A stretch of DNA of 64,000 nucleotides from Candidatus Rubrivivax defluviihabitans (lineage in GTDB: Bacteria; Pseudomonadota; Gammaproteobacteria; Burkholderiales; Burkholderiaceae_C), in NCBI GenBank assembly GCA_016709385.1, contig JADJMW010000002.1, positions 248,001-312,000 of the forward strand, in the 5' to 3' direction. The number at the start of each line of letters is the position of its first letter. Position 1 is the first letter of the stretch. Shown piece by piece: positions 18,143 through 26,728 of this stretch. The translations under genes were made by a program, and so were the position numbers. The notes under the pieces are model-generated. The model saw nothing but the letters and a program-made list of their open reading frames with translations. It made no database searches and was not told where the DNA came from.

Positions 18143-19405
18143 ATGCAAACCAACCTGGCTCCCGAATTCAAGGGCACGCACGACGGCGAGGAGGCCGAGG
18201 CCATCCTGCGCAAATGCGTGCACTGCGGCTTCTGCCTCGCCACTTGCCCCACCTACCAGCTGCTGGGCGACGAACTCGACAGCCCGCGCGGCCGCATCTA
18301 CCTGATGAAGCAGGTGCTGGAAGGTGCGCCGGTCACGCGCAAGACGCAGCTGCACCTGGACCGCTGCCTGACCTGCCGCAACTGCGAGACCACCTGTCCC
18401 AGCGGCGTGGCCTACGGCCACCTGGTGGATATCGGCCGCAAGATCGTGGAGGAACGCGTGCAGCGCCCGGCCGGCGAGAAAACCGTGCGCTGGCTGCTCA
18501 AGGCCGGCCTGACCTCGCCGCTGTTCGGCCCGGCCATGAAGATGGGCCAGATGGTGCGCCCGCTGCTGCCGGCGGCGCTGCAGGCCAAGGTGCCGGCCCC
18601 CGGTGGTGCGCGCGCCCATCGCTGGCCGACGAAGGCACACCCGCGCAAGGTGCTGATGCTGCTGGGCTGCGTGCAGCCGGCCATGATGCCCAACGTCAAC
18701 AGCGCCACGGCACGTGTGCTCGACGCCGCCGGCATCCAGACCCTGGTGGCCGACGGCGCCGGCTGCTGCGGCGCGCTGCGCACGCACCTGGGCGACACCG
18801 AAGGCGGCCTGGCCGACATGCGGCGCAATATCGACGCCTGGTGGCCGCTGGTCGACGGCCTCACCTCGCAGGGCCGGGTAGAAGCCATCGTCATGAACGC
18901 CAGTGGCTGCGGCGTGGCCGTCAAGGAATACGGCCATGCGCTGGCGCACGACCCGGCTTATGCCGACAAGGCGCGCCGTGTCGGCGAGCTCACGAAGGAC
19001 ATCAGCGAACTGCTGCCAGACCTGATGCCGGCGCTGCAGTCCAGGCTCGGCCGTTCTCGGCCTGGCGCGACGAGCGCCATGCGCCTGGCCTTCCATCCTC
19101 CGTGCACCTTGCAGCATGGCCAGCAGTTGCGTGGCGGCGTGGAGAAGCACCTGGGTGCCCTGGGCTTCGACGTCAGCCTGGCCGCCAGCGAAAGCCATCT
19201 GTGCTGCGGCTCGGCAGGCACCTACAGCGTGCTGCAGCCCGAACTGGCCACGCAACTGCGCGACCGCAAGCTGCAGAACCTGCAGCCGCTGCAGGCCGAG
19301 GTCATCGTGTCGGCCAATATCGGCTGCATCCAGCACCTGCAGTCGGGCACCACCACGCCGGTGCGGCACTGGGTGGAAGTGCTCGACGACGCGCTGGCCC
19401 ACTGA
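18143..19405 (+). CDS. glcF: Glycolate oxidase iron-sulfur subunit GlcF
   Basis: This 420-residue protein has two 4Fe-4S motifs, CVHCGFCLATCP (about residue 23) and CLTCRNCETTCPSG (about residue 75), and two CCG domains (DGAGCCGALRTHLGD and LCCGSAGTYSVLQ), as in GlcF and lactate/heterodisulfide oxidoreductase electron-transfer subunits. It passes electrons from GlcD/GlcE to the quinone pool. It is separated from glcE by the methyltransferase and LrgAB genes but spacing is short throughout. Confidence 0.92.
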   Translation: MQTNLAPEFKGTHDGEEAEAILRKCVHCGFCLATCPTYQLLGDELDSPRGRIYLMKQVLEGAPVTRKTQLHLDRCLTCRNCETTCPSGVAYGHLVDIGRKIVEERVQRPAGEKTVRWLLKAGLTSPLFGPAMKMGQMVRPLLPAALQAKVPAPGGARAHRWPTKAHPRKVLMLLGCVQPAMMPNVNSATARVLDAAGIQTLVADGAGCCGALRTHLGDTEGGLADMRRNIDAWWPLVDGLTSQGRVEAIVMNASGCGVAVKEYGHALAHDPAYADKARRVGELTKDISELLPDLMPALQSRLGRSRPGATSAMRLAFHPPCTLQHGQQLRGGVEKHLGALGFDVSLAASESHLCCGSAGTYSVLQPELATQLRDRKLQNLQPLQAEVIVSANIGCIQHLQSGTTTPVRHWVEVLDDALAH

Positions 19406-19423
19406 AATTTTCGAGGAGGCACG

Positions 19424-20194
19424 ATGCGTTGGATGCGTTTTTCACGGCCCGGCCGGCCCGGCACCCCCCTGGGCCAGGTCGAGGGCGACACGGTTCGGGT
19501 CTTCGAGGGCGACCTGTTCGATCAGCCCCGTCCCACCGGTGAACAACTGCCGCTCGCCGGCCTGACCTTCGCGCCGCCGTGCCGCCCGGGCAAGATCGTC
19601 GGCCTGTGGAACAACTTCCGCGCCGCCGCCGACAGGAACGGCTGGGCGCACCCGGCCGAGCCACTGTATTTCCTGAAGTCACCCGGCAGTGCTGCGGCGC
19701 ACGAACAGGCGATTCCCGCGCCGCCACCCGAAGTGGGGCGCGTGGCCTACGAAGGTGAGCTGGCCGTCGTCATCGGCCGCAGCGCGCGCCGCGTGACGCT
19801 GGAAGAAGCCGCCGGCTGCATCTTCGGCTACACCTGCGCCAACGACTTGACGGCCATCGAACTGCTGCACCGCGACGCCAGCTTCCCGCAGTGGACGCGC
19901 GCCAAGAGCTTCGACGGTTTCGCCGCCTTCGGCCCCTGGATCGAGACCGATTTCGACCCCGCCGGCGGCACCCTGCGCACCCTGGTGGGCGGGCGCGAAC
20001 GCCAGAACTATGCGCTGGCCGACATGTTCTTCGCGCCGGCCGAACTGGTGTGGCGGCTGTCGCAGGACATGACGTTGGCGCCGGGCGACCTGATCCTGTG
20101 CGGTACCTCGCTGGGCGTGCTGCCCATGAAGCCCGGCACCACGGTAGAGGTGGTGATCGAAGGCCTGGGCACGCTGCGCAACGTCTACGGCTGA
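19424..20194 (+). CDS. Fumarylacetoacetate hydrolase family protein (YcgM-like)
   Basis: The 256-residue protein shows PGKIVGLWNNFRAAADRNGW, YEGELAVVIGR (metal-binding glutamates), GYTCANDLTAIELL, RAKSFDGFAAFGPW and LAPGDLILCGTSLGVLPMKPG, the usual FAH C-terminal catalytic fold of acylpyruvase/hydroxyhepta-dienedioate isomerase relatives. GAGGAGG lies 5 nt before the ATG at 19424. It starts 18 bp after glcF, so it is likely co-transcribed with the glycolate locus. The substrate is not clear. Confidence 0.85.
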   Translation: MRWMRFSRPGRPGTPLGQVEGDTVRVFEGDLFDQPRPTGEQLPLAGLTFAPPCRPGKIVGLWNNFRAAADRNGWAHPAEPLYFLKSPGSAAAHEQAIPAPPPEVGRVAYEGELAVVIGRSARRVTLEEAAGCIFGYTCANDLTAIELLHRDASFPQWTRAKSFDGFAAFGPWIETDFDPAGGTLRTLVGGRERQNYALADMFFAPAELVWRLSQDMTLAPGDLILCGTSLGVLPMKPGTTVEVVIEGLGTLRNVYG

Positions 20195-20207
20195 AGCGCG
20201 GCGGCGG

Positions 20208-20891
20208 CTACTTCGTGCCGATGCCGTGGGCGTTGTCCAACGCGCGGCGCAGGATGCGCGCCCAGGTCGAAGCGATATCCTGCAATTCGCCGCGTTGGAC
20301 CACGCTGTTGGACAGCCGGTACATCTGGTCGTCGCGCCCTTCGCGCTTGTCGATCACGCGCGCCAGCAACTGTCCCGACTCGGAGTCGAACAGTTCGGCG
20401 AAGAGCGTCATCCGGCCGGCCGAAATCGTGTAAGTCCTCGACATGGCCACGCTCTCCGTGTCCGGCGCGTTGACGTAGAGGTCGACGATCGCGACTTTCA
20501 CGCGCAGCACGTCCGGACCGGCTTCGTCGACCACCTTGTAGCGGCTTCTTTCCTGCAGTTCCGTCGCGAAGGCCTCCTGCACGGCCGACGCGACGCCGTT
20601 GCGGATGTTCTCGCGCTCTTCCTGTCCCAGCTTGATCCGGCTGCCGGTGCGCGTGGGGTCCCAGTGCTTGTGAAACGCCACCTGCACCGGTTCGATCTGC
20701 ACGCGGTCGTAGCCGGCCAGCGTGGCGCCGGGCCGTGCATAGGCGAACTGAATGCCCTTGACCTTGACCTTCTGCAGCCCGTCGTGGCTCATGGCCTCGT
20801 CGAGCCCGGACGGCTTGGCTGCGAACGCACCCGAAGCGACGAGCGCCGAAATCAGCAGCGTGGCCAGGCCCAGCCGTCGAGTGACTTCCAT
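20208..20891 (-). CDS. DUF3313 family secreted protein
   Basis: This 227-residue protein has a signal peptide (cleavage near residue 24, ASGAFAA) and the DUF3313 pattern: FAYARPGATLAGYDRVQIEPVQV, a charged region EERENIRNGV, DVLRVKVAIVDLYVNAPD and LFDSESGQLLARVIDKREG. Many DUF3313 proteins are lipoproteins; no lipobox cysteine is visible here, so this one should be soluble in the periplasm. Function unknown. It converges on the FAH gene, with 13 bp between stops. Confidence 0.82.
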   Translation of the reverse strand: MEVTRRLGLATLLISALVASGAFAAKPSGLDEAMSHDGLQKVKVKGIQFAYARPGATLAGYDRVQIEPVQVAFHKHWDPTRTGSRIKLGQEERENIRNGVASAVQEAFATELQERSRYKVVDEAGPDVLRVKVAIVDLYVNAPDTESVAMSRTYTISAGRMTLFAELFDSESGQLLARVIDKREGRDDQMYRLSNSVVQRGELQDIASTWARILRRALDNAHGIGTK

Positions 20892-21118
20892 GACTAGAAC
20901 TCCTTGCAGAGGGTGGCCCAGCTACCGGCGATCATGATGCGACAATTCGCGCCGCTGCGCCAAGCCGGGGTCAACGTGCCCGGCGTGCGGCGCGTTTCCT
21001 GGCCAGGCTCTTCGCATCGCCCACCTGCAACTTCAAGGCGCAGGTCGTCGGCCTTGCGGCGGGTCTTCAAGCTCGGCGGCCCGATCGTCGCCACTTCACT
21101 TACTCCATCGAGAACTGC

Positions 21119-21727
21119 ATGAACAAGACAAACCTGATCCTCGGCGCGGCGCTGCTCGGCGCCGCCTGCCTGCCGGCCCTGGCGCAGCAGAAGCCCGACG
21201 CCGCGGCCACGGCCGTGGCGGCCTCGGCCCCCGGCACGGGCACCGTCGCCGCCGCCGTGATGATCTCGGCCCGTGTCGAGAGCATCGACAAGGCGCAGCG
21301 CCAGCTCACGCTGAAGGGCCCCAAGGGCAACGTGCAGACCGTGACGGCCGGGCCCGAGGTGCGCAACTTCGACCAGATCAAGGTCGGCGACATGGTCGTC
21401 GCGCGCTACATGGAAGCGCTGACGTTGACGCTGAAGAAGGACGGCAAGGAACTCGTCGCCAAGACCGAGCAGGCCGACGGCGCGCGTTCGGCCGCCGGCG
21501 CGAAGCCCGCGGGCATCGTGGGCCGCCAAGTCGAGGTCACGGCCGATGTGGTTGCCGTCGACGCCAAGACGCAGACGCTGACGCTCAAGGGCCCGAAGCA
21601 GACGGTCGAGCTGAAGGTGCCGGACCCCAAGCAGTTCGCGCTGGTGAAGGTGGGTGACCAGATCCAGGCCACCTACACCGAGGCGCTGGCGCTGTCGGTC
21701 GAGGCGGCTGCGCCAGCCAAGAAGTAA
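21119..21727 (+). CDS. Secreted protein with two tandem copies of a small beta-domain
   Basis: I do not recognise a named family. The 202-residue protein has a signal peptide (cleavage near ALAQ, residue 23). Two homologous units of about 55 residues follow. Unit 1 (about 50-105) reads ARVESIDKAQRQLTLKGPKG then KVGDMVVARYMEALTLTL. Unit 2 (about 140-195) reads ADVVAVDAKTQTLTLKGPKQ then KVGDQIQATYTEALALSV. The V-x-x-I/V-D ... LTLKGP ... KVGD pattern looks like a small beta-barrel, as in DUF5666-like proteins. Likely periplasmic. It stands alone and converges on the DUF2950 gene. Confidence 0.75.
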   Translation: MNKTNLILGAALLGAACLPALAQQKPDAAATAVAASAPGTGTVAAAVMISARVESIDKAQRQLTLKGPKGNVQTVTAGPEVRNFDQIKVGDMVVARYMEALTLTLKKDGKELVAKTEQADGARSAAGAKPAGIVGRQVEVTADVVAVDAKTQTLTLKGPKQTVELKVPDPKQFALVKVGDQIQATYTEALALSVEAAAPAKK

Positions 21728-21809
21728 TCCACTGCACCCCCGCCCCGCGGGTGTGGGGCGCCCGGCATGACACCGTGGCCGCGGCCTTCGCCGGCGGCCA
21801 CGGCCGCTT

Positions 21810-22784
21810 TCAGGGTGCGACCTTCTTCCAGCCGGCGCCCGGGTTGAAGCTCGTCAGCGCGGCGCCGACTTTGGCACTGTTCGGACCCAGGTCCTTCTCG
21901 AAGACCTGGCCGTTGTGGTTGACGATGAAAGTCATGACGCCGGTGTGCCCGTGATCGGCGGGGTAGGCCACCATCGCGAAGCCGGCAATCATGCGACCGT
22001 TGACGAGGTAGTTGTAGGCGCCACCCGCGGCATCCGGGCCCTGGCGCGTGAGGATCTTGAAGTGGTAGCCGCGATACGGATCGCCCGCCTGGCGGCCTTC
22101 CAGGTACGGGGCGCTCTCGGCCAACAGCGGGCCGACCGGGCTGGGCTCCTCGCCCTTGGCCGGATCGGCAGCCCAATACAGCCCGTCCTGCCGGGTGGGC
22201 GTGCTGCGAAGCTTCTGCGCATACTCGAATACCCCGTCGCCGTTGCGGTCGCGCGAGGCATAGACGCGCTGGGCATCCACGAAGGCACGCAGCACGTAGA
22301 TCGCATTGCGTTCGTTGGCGCCGACGAGGCGGTTGAGAAGTTCGTCTTCGCCCTCTTCGCTGGCGAAACGCCAGCGCTCGCCGGTGCGCACGATGGGAAT
22401 GGGCACGGGCCAGGCCTTGTCGCCGATCACCAGTACGCGGCGGTCGGGGCCGGCTTCGTGCAGCACGCGCAGCGTCTGCATCGCGGCCACGATCCTGGCC
22501 CGGCTGGCGCTGGCGGTGGCGCGGTCGGCGTAGGTGACGAGGTCGCGGTGCGCTTCGCCGAAGATCTTGATCATGGCCTCGTCACTGTCGGCCTTGAGCG
22601 CGGTCAGCAGCGCCTCGGTGGCGGCTTCGGGCGTGGAAAAGGTTTCCTGTTCGACGGCCAGGGCGGCAAAGGGGGTGGCCAGTGCAAGCGTGGCGACGAG
22701 CGCCAGGCGGCGCAGAGACGAGGGCCAGCGGCGCAGGGTGTTCATCAGCGTGGATTTCGGTTCGATGAAAGGAGATGGGCGCAT
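21810..22784 (-). CDS. DUF2950 family secreted protein
   Basis: The 324-residue protein has a signal peptide (TLALATPFAALA, about residues 32-43) and DUF2950 features: FSTPEAATEALLTALKADSD, WPVPIPIVRTGERWRF, YVLRAFVDAQRVYASRDRNGDG, GDPYRGYHFKILTRQGPDA and FIVNHNGQVFEKDLG. The start at 22784 has GGAGGA 6 nt upstream; an inner ATG at 22745 is also possible. It lies directly after the DUF3300 gene (15 bp), the pairing seen in many proteobacteria. Function unknown. Confidence 0.87.
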   Translation of the reverse strand: MRPSPFIEPKSTLMNTLRRWPSSLRRLALVATLALATPFAALAVEQETFSTPEAATEALLTALKADSDEAMIKIFGEAHRDLVTYADRATASASRARIVAAMQTLRVLHEAGPDRRVLVIGDKAWPVPIPIVRTGERWRFASEEGEDELLNRLVGANERNAIYVLRAFVDAQRVYASRDRNGDGVFEYAQKLRSTPTRQDGLYWAADPAKGEEPSPVGPLLAESAPYLEGRQAGDPYRGYHFKILTRQGPDAAGGAYNYLVNGRMIAGFAMVAYPADHGHTGVMTFIVNHNGQVFEKDLGPNSAKVGAALTSFNPGAGWKKVAP

Positions 22785-22799
22785 GTCGAGTCCTCCGTT

Positions 22800-24101
22800 T
22801 CAGCGCCGGCGTCCGCCGCCGCCACCGCCCCCGGAGCGCGCACCGCCGCCGCTGCTGCGCGCCCCGGCGCTGGGCGACGGCCGGCTGGCGCTGCTGGACG
22901 CCGAACTGCGGCTGGAGGCGCCGCGTGAACTGTCCATGCTCGTCTGGCGGCCCGAGTCATAGCCGCTGAAGGCGCTGCCGCCCGAAGGGCTGGCGCGGTT
23001 GGAGGCGCTGGCGCCGCCAGCCCCGCCGCCCGAAGGCTGTGCCGACGGTCGAGTACCCGCGCCGGCGCCGCCGCCGCCCGACGGCTGCGCCGACGGTCGC
23101 GCTCCCGCACCCCCAGCGGGCTGTGCCGACGGCCGTGCGCCGCCGCCACCGGCCTGTGCGCCGCCGCCACGGGCATCGCCCGCGCGCGACGAAGGCGCCG
23201 TCTTGCCGACGGAACTGCTCACCTGGCCCGGCTGCTTGTTCGACTTCCACTGCGAGGTGCTCGCGCCGCCTCGCCCCCCGTCTCCTCGGCTGCCGCCTCC
23301 CCGGTCACCGCCTCCGATGTTGATATCGGTATCGCGGTTGATATTGATATTGTTGTTGCCGCCGTAGTTCGCGCCATAACGGCCTCCGTTCCAGGCCGCG
23401 CCAATGGCCGCACCCCAGATCAGGCCGGTGGCGAAGGCCGCGCCGGGCGCATAGGGGTAGTAATAGACGGGGTAGGGCGTCGGGTAGTAGCCCCAGCCCG
23501 CATAACCCGCGTAGACCACGGTGGTGGGGTTGTACTGCGGGACGTAGATCACCTCGGGATTGCTCTGCACGATGGTGATGACTTCCTTTTCCACCTGGAC
23601 CGTCTGCTTGTCGTCGGTCTTCAGGTTGCCTGCGGCCTGGGCCTTGCGGCGGAAACCCTGCACGGCTTCCAGCACCGCCCCCGCGTCGGCGACGACGGCT
23701 TCGCCCAGCGCGCTCGTCCAGTCCAGGTCGTCGCTCATCGTCTTCACGACGTCGGGGTAGTTGAGCAGCGACTTGACGGAGTCGTCCCACTTCTCGTCGA
23801 TGGGGGCCTTGGGGTCGGCCTTGCGCTTCTGCAGATAGCGGTCGGCCTGCACGATCTGCAGCGGATTCGTCGACGCCGGCAGGATGATGGCGACCAGGTC
23901 GTCCGGGTACAGCGCGATGCGGCCGACCAGGCCTTCGAGTTCTTCCGCCACCGGCGCCGGCGCGGCGGCCACGGGGGCGGCAGGCGCTTGCGCAGCCACG
24001 GGCTGGATGCAGAGGGCCGCCGCCAGGGTGAGCGCCAGGCCGAATGGCCCGCGACGCCGGCCTCGGCCCTTCCGCGCAACGGCGGCTTGAGGATGGATCA
24101 T
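22800..24101 (-). CDS. DUF3300 family secreted protein with Gly/Ser/Pro-rich tail
   Basis: The 433-residue protein starts at MIHPQAAVARKG (GGAG 6 nt upstream) and has a signal peptide ending near QPVAAQA. The DUF3300 domain spans about residues 50-240: GRIALYPDDLVAIILPAST, QADRYLQKRKADP, SNPEVIYVPQYNPTTVVY and a Tyr/Pro-rich YYPTPYPVYYYPY stretch. After a Gly/Asn/Asp-rich linker the last about 140 residues are low complexity with three copies of a RPSAQPSGG-like unit. Such tails usually lie outside the membrane. It precedes DUF2950 as a likely two-gene operon. Confidence 0.86.
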   Translation of the reverse strand: MIHPQAAVARKGRGRRRGPFGLALTLAAALCIQPVAAQAPAAPVAAAPAPVAEELEGLVGRIALYPDDLVAIILPASTNPLQIVQADRYLQKRKADPKAPIDEKWDDSVKSLLNYPDVVKTMSDDLDWTSALGEAVVADAGAVLEAVQGFRRKAQAAGNLKTDDKQTVQVEKEVITIVQSNPEVIYVPQYNPTTVVYAGYAGWGYYPTPYPVYYYPYAPGAAFATGLIWGAAIGAAWNGGRYGANYGGNNNININRDTDINIGGGDRGGGSRGDGGRGGASTSQWKSNKQPGQVSSSVGKTAPSSRAGDARGGGAQAGGGGARPSAQPAGGAGARPSAQPSGGGGAGAGTRPSAQPSGGGAGGASASNRASPSGGSAFSGYDSGRQTSMDSSRGASSRSSASSSASRPSPSAGARSSGGGARSGGGGGGGRRR

Positions 24102-24206
24102 GTTTGCTCCGTTGAAATCGCTCGCCGGCAACCCCACACCTGCCGCGCACGGCCCCATGGTAACGAAGCGCGCGCGGCCGGGGTTGACCCAAGCCGGAGC
24201 GCTGGC

Positions 24207-25685
24207 TCAGAAGCCTTCTTCCACCAGTTCCGCGGCTCGCAGCACGGCGCGGTTCTTGGCTTCGGTTTCCTGCCACTCCGCGCCCGGGTCGGAATCGGCC
24301 ACGATGCCGGCGCCGGCCTGCACGTAAAGCGTCTGGTCCTTGACCACGCCGGTGCGGATGGCGATGGCCACGTCCATGTCGCCGGCAAAACTGAGGTAGC
24401 CGCAGGCGCCGCCGTAGATGCCGCGCGCGGTGGGTTCGAGCTCGTCGATGATCTCCATGGCGCGGATCTTGGGCGCGCCGCTCAGCGTGCCGGCGGGAAA
24501 GCTGGCGCGCAGCACGTCCAGCGCGCTCAGCCCCGGCTTGAGCCGCCCTTCGACGTTGCTCACGATGTGCATCACGTGCGAATAACGTTCGATGCCGAAG
24601 GCCTCGGTGACCTTCACGCTGCCCGTTTCGGCGATGCGGCCGATATCGTTGCGCGCCAGGTCGATCAGCATCACGTGCTCGGCGCGTTCCTTGGGGTCGG
24701 CCAGCAGTTCGGCTTCGAGGGCCTTGTCCTGCGCGGGCGTGGCGCCGCGTGGGCGCGTGCCGGCGATGGGGCGCAGCGTCACCGTCTGGCCACCGTCGGG
24801 CGTGCGTTCCTGGCGCACCAGGATCTCGGGGCTGGCGCCCACGATCTGAAAAGCCCCCATGTCGTAGTAGTACATGTACGGGCTGGGGTTCAGCGAGCGC
24901 AGCGCGCGGTACAGCGACAGCGGGCTTTCGGTATAGCGCTTCTTCAGCCGCTGGCCCAGCACCACCTGCATGCAGTCGCCGGCGGCGATGTACTCCTTGG
25001 CGCGCAGCACGGCGGCTTCGAAATCGGCTCGCGTCATCTCGCGTTCCACGGCATAACCCGGGCCGCGCCGCACCTGAGGCGCGCTCACGCTGTAGCGCAG
25101 CTTGTCGGTGAGCTCGGCCAGCCGGCGCTTGCCGCGGTGGTAGGCCTCGGGCGTGCCGGGGTCGGCATAGACGATCAGGTACAGCCGCCCCGAGAGGTTG
25201 TCGATGACCGCCAGTTCCTCGGTCTGCAGCAGCTGGATGTCTGGCGTGCCGATGCCGCCGGGCTTGTGCATGCCAGCCAGCCGCGGCTCGATGTGTCGCA
25301 CCGTCTCGTAGCCGAAATAGCCCGCCAGGCCGCCGCAGAAGCGCGGCAGGCCGGGCCGCAGCGCCACCTTGAAGCGAGCCTGATAGGCGGCGATGAAGTC
25401 CAGCGGATTGCCTTCCGCGCGCTCGACCACCTGGCCGTCGGTGACGATCTCGCTCAGCTGACCGCTTGCGCGCAGCAGCGTGCGCGCCGGCAGGCCGATG
25501 AAGGAATAGCGGCCGAAACGCTCGCCCCCCACCACCGATTCGAGCAGGAAGCTGTGGCTGCTGCCGCCGGCGAGCTTGAGGTACAGCGACAGCGGCGTCT
25601 CGAGGTCGGCAAAGGCCTCGGCAATGAGCGGGATGCGGTTGTAGCCGGCGGCGGCCAGGCTCTGGAATTCGAGTTCGGTGATCAC
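24207..25685 (-). CDS. trpE: Anthranilate synthase component I
   Basis: At 492 residues it has normal length for TrpE. The N-terminal domain has FLLESVVGGERFGRYSFIG, containing the LLES motif that binds feedback tryptophan. The C-terminal chorismate-binding domain has GPGYAVEREMTRADFE, MQVVLGQRLKKR, PEILVRQE, PIAGTRPRGATPAQD, HVMLIDLARNDIGRIA and FPAGTLSGAPKIRAMEII. It makes anthranilate from chorismate. gph lies upstream on the same strand, a common Burkholderiales order, but downstream is a DUF3300 gene instead of trpG/trpD. About 200 bp separate it from gph. Confidence 0.95.
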   Translation of the reverse strand: MITELEFQSLAAAGYNRIPLIAEAFADLETPLSLYLKLAGGSSHSFLLESVVGGERFGRYSFIGLPARTLLRASGQLSEIVTDGQVVERAEGNPLDFIAAYQARFKVALRPGLPRFCGGLAGYFGYETVRHIEPRLAGMHKPGGIGTPDIQLLQTEELAVIDNLSGRLYLIVYADPGTPEAYHRGKRRLAELTDKLRYSVSAPQVRRGPGYAVEREMTRADFEAAVLRAKEYIAAGDCMQVVLGQRLKKRYTESPLSLYRALRSLNPSPYMYYYDMGAFQIVGASPEILVRQERTPDGGQTVTLRPIAGTRPRGATPAQDKALEAELLADPKERAEHVMLIDLARNDIGRIAETGSVKVTEAFGIERYSHVMHIVSNVEGRLKPGLSALDVLRASFPAGTLSGAPKIRAMEIIDELEPTARGIYGGACGYLSFAGDMDVAIAIRTGVVKDQTLYVQAGAGIVADSDPGAEWQETEAKNRAVLRAAELVEEGF

Positions 25686-25884
25686 TGGGGTGCCTTCTGC
25701 AGCCCCGGTGCCGAGGCTGCGTCACGTTCGACGGCGGGTGCCGTGGCACCCGGTGGAGCCTGCGCCGCGGAAGGGGTCAGGCGAAGCAAGTCGTCGAGCG
25801 GCGCCAGGGCCAGGCTCCCCGGTCGCGGGAACCTGCAGTGGGGCGTGTGGGGGTGGCGTGGACCATGCGCATGGCGCGGTCAGT

Positions 25885-26568
25885 CTAACCGAGCGACACC
25901 GCCAACAGGTCGGCGAGTTGATCGATGCGGTCGATCACCGCGTCGGGCCGGGCGCTGGCCGCCGGCTCGCCGTGGTTGTAGCCGTAGCTCACCAGCACCA
26001 CCGGGCAGCCGGCGGCGCGCGCGGCCTCGGCGTCGTTGCGCGAGTCGCCCACCATCAGCGTGCGCACCGGCTCGCTGCCCAGCGCCTTGCAGGTCTGCAG
26101 CAGCGGCAGCGGGTCGGGCTTCTTGCGCGCGAAGGCATCGCCGCCGAAGGCGTGCTGGAAATAGACGTCCAGCCCCTTCAGCGCCAGCAGCGGGCGCGCG
26201 AAGGCATTGGGCTTGTTGGTCAGGCAGGCCAGCCGCAGGCCGCGTGCGCGCAGCAGCTTCAGCCCTTCCACCACGCCGGGGAAGACGGCCGAGAACTGGC
26301 CGTTGATGGCCAGGTAGTGGTGCTGGTAGCGCGCCCAGGCCTGGTCGTACAGCGCGGCCGGCGCGCCCACCTGTTCCAGCGTGCGCAGCAGCAGGTTTTC
26401 GCTGCCCTTGCCCACCGTGCGCGCAATGAAATCGCGGCCCACCGGCGGCCAGCCCAGGTCGGCCAGCGCCAGCCGCAGCGCGACCTCGAAGTCGCCCACG
26501 GTATCGACCATGGTGCCGTCGAGGTCGACGATGGCGGCCTGGAACTCGGTGTGCTGCAGGGTTGACAT
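25885..26568 (-). CDS. gph: Phosphoglycolate phosphatase
   Basis: This 227-residue HAD hydrolase has the nucleophile motif AAIVDLDGTMVDTVGDF (D16 and D18), a cap domain, LACLTNKPNAF (motif II Thr), KKPDPLPLLQTC (motif III Lys) and TLMVGDSRNDAEAARAAGCPV (motif IV). It removes phosphate from 2-phosphoglycolate to give glycolate, so it feeds the substrate of the glc locus elsewhere in the window. The start at 26568 is chosen because it gives the family length; no strong ribosome-binding site is visible. Confidence 0.88.
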   Translation of the reverse strand: MSTLQHTEFQAAIVDLDGTMVDTVGDFEVALRLALADLGWPPVGRDFIARTVGKGSENLLLRTLEQVGAPAALYDQAWARYQHHYLAINGQFSAVFPGVVEGLKLLRARGLRLACLTNKPNAFARPLLALKGLDVYFQHAFGGDAFARKKPDPLPLLQTCKALGSEPVRTLMVGDSRNDAEAARAAGCPVVLVSYGYNHGEPAASARPDAVIDRIDQLADLLAVSLG

Positions 26569-26728
26569 GCAGCAACATTGTGCCGGCCGGACCGCAACCC
26601 ACGCCGGCGCAGGGCCGAAGCCGCCGCGCAGCGCTGCGGCACGGGCGTCAGCCTTGCAGGCCGCGCCAGGCCACTGGCCCGGCCCTTCGGCAGGCGCAGA
26701 CAGTCCACCGGACTGACTGCGTCCAGCC

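Noticed and set aside
25777..25872. A 31-codon minus-strand frame before trpE with two Trp codons (AWPWRR), considered as a trp leader peptide
   Set aside because: Only two Trp codons; the following GGGTGCC/GGCACCC hairpin has no T-run and no competing stem is clear. Not enough to call attenuation.
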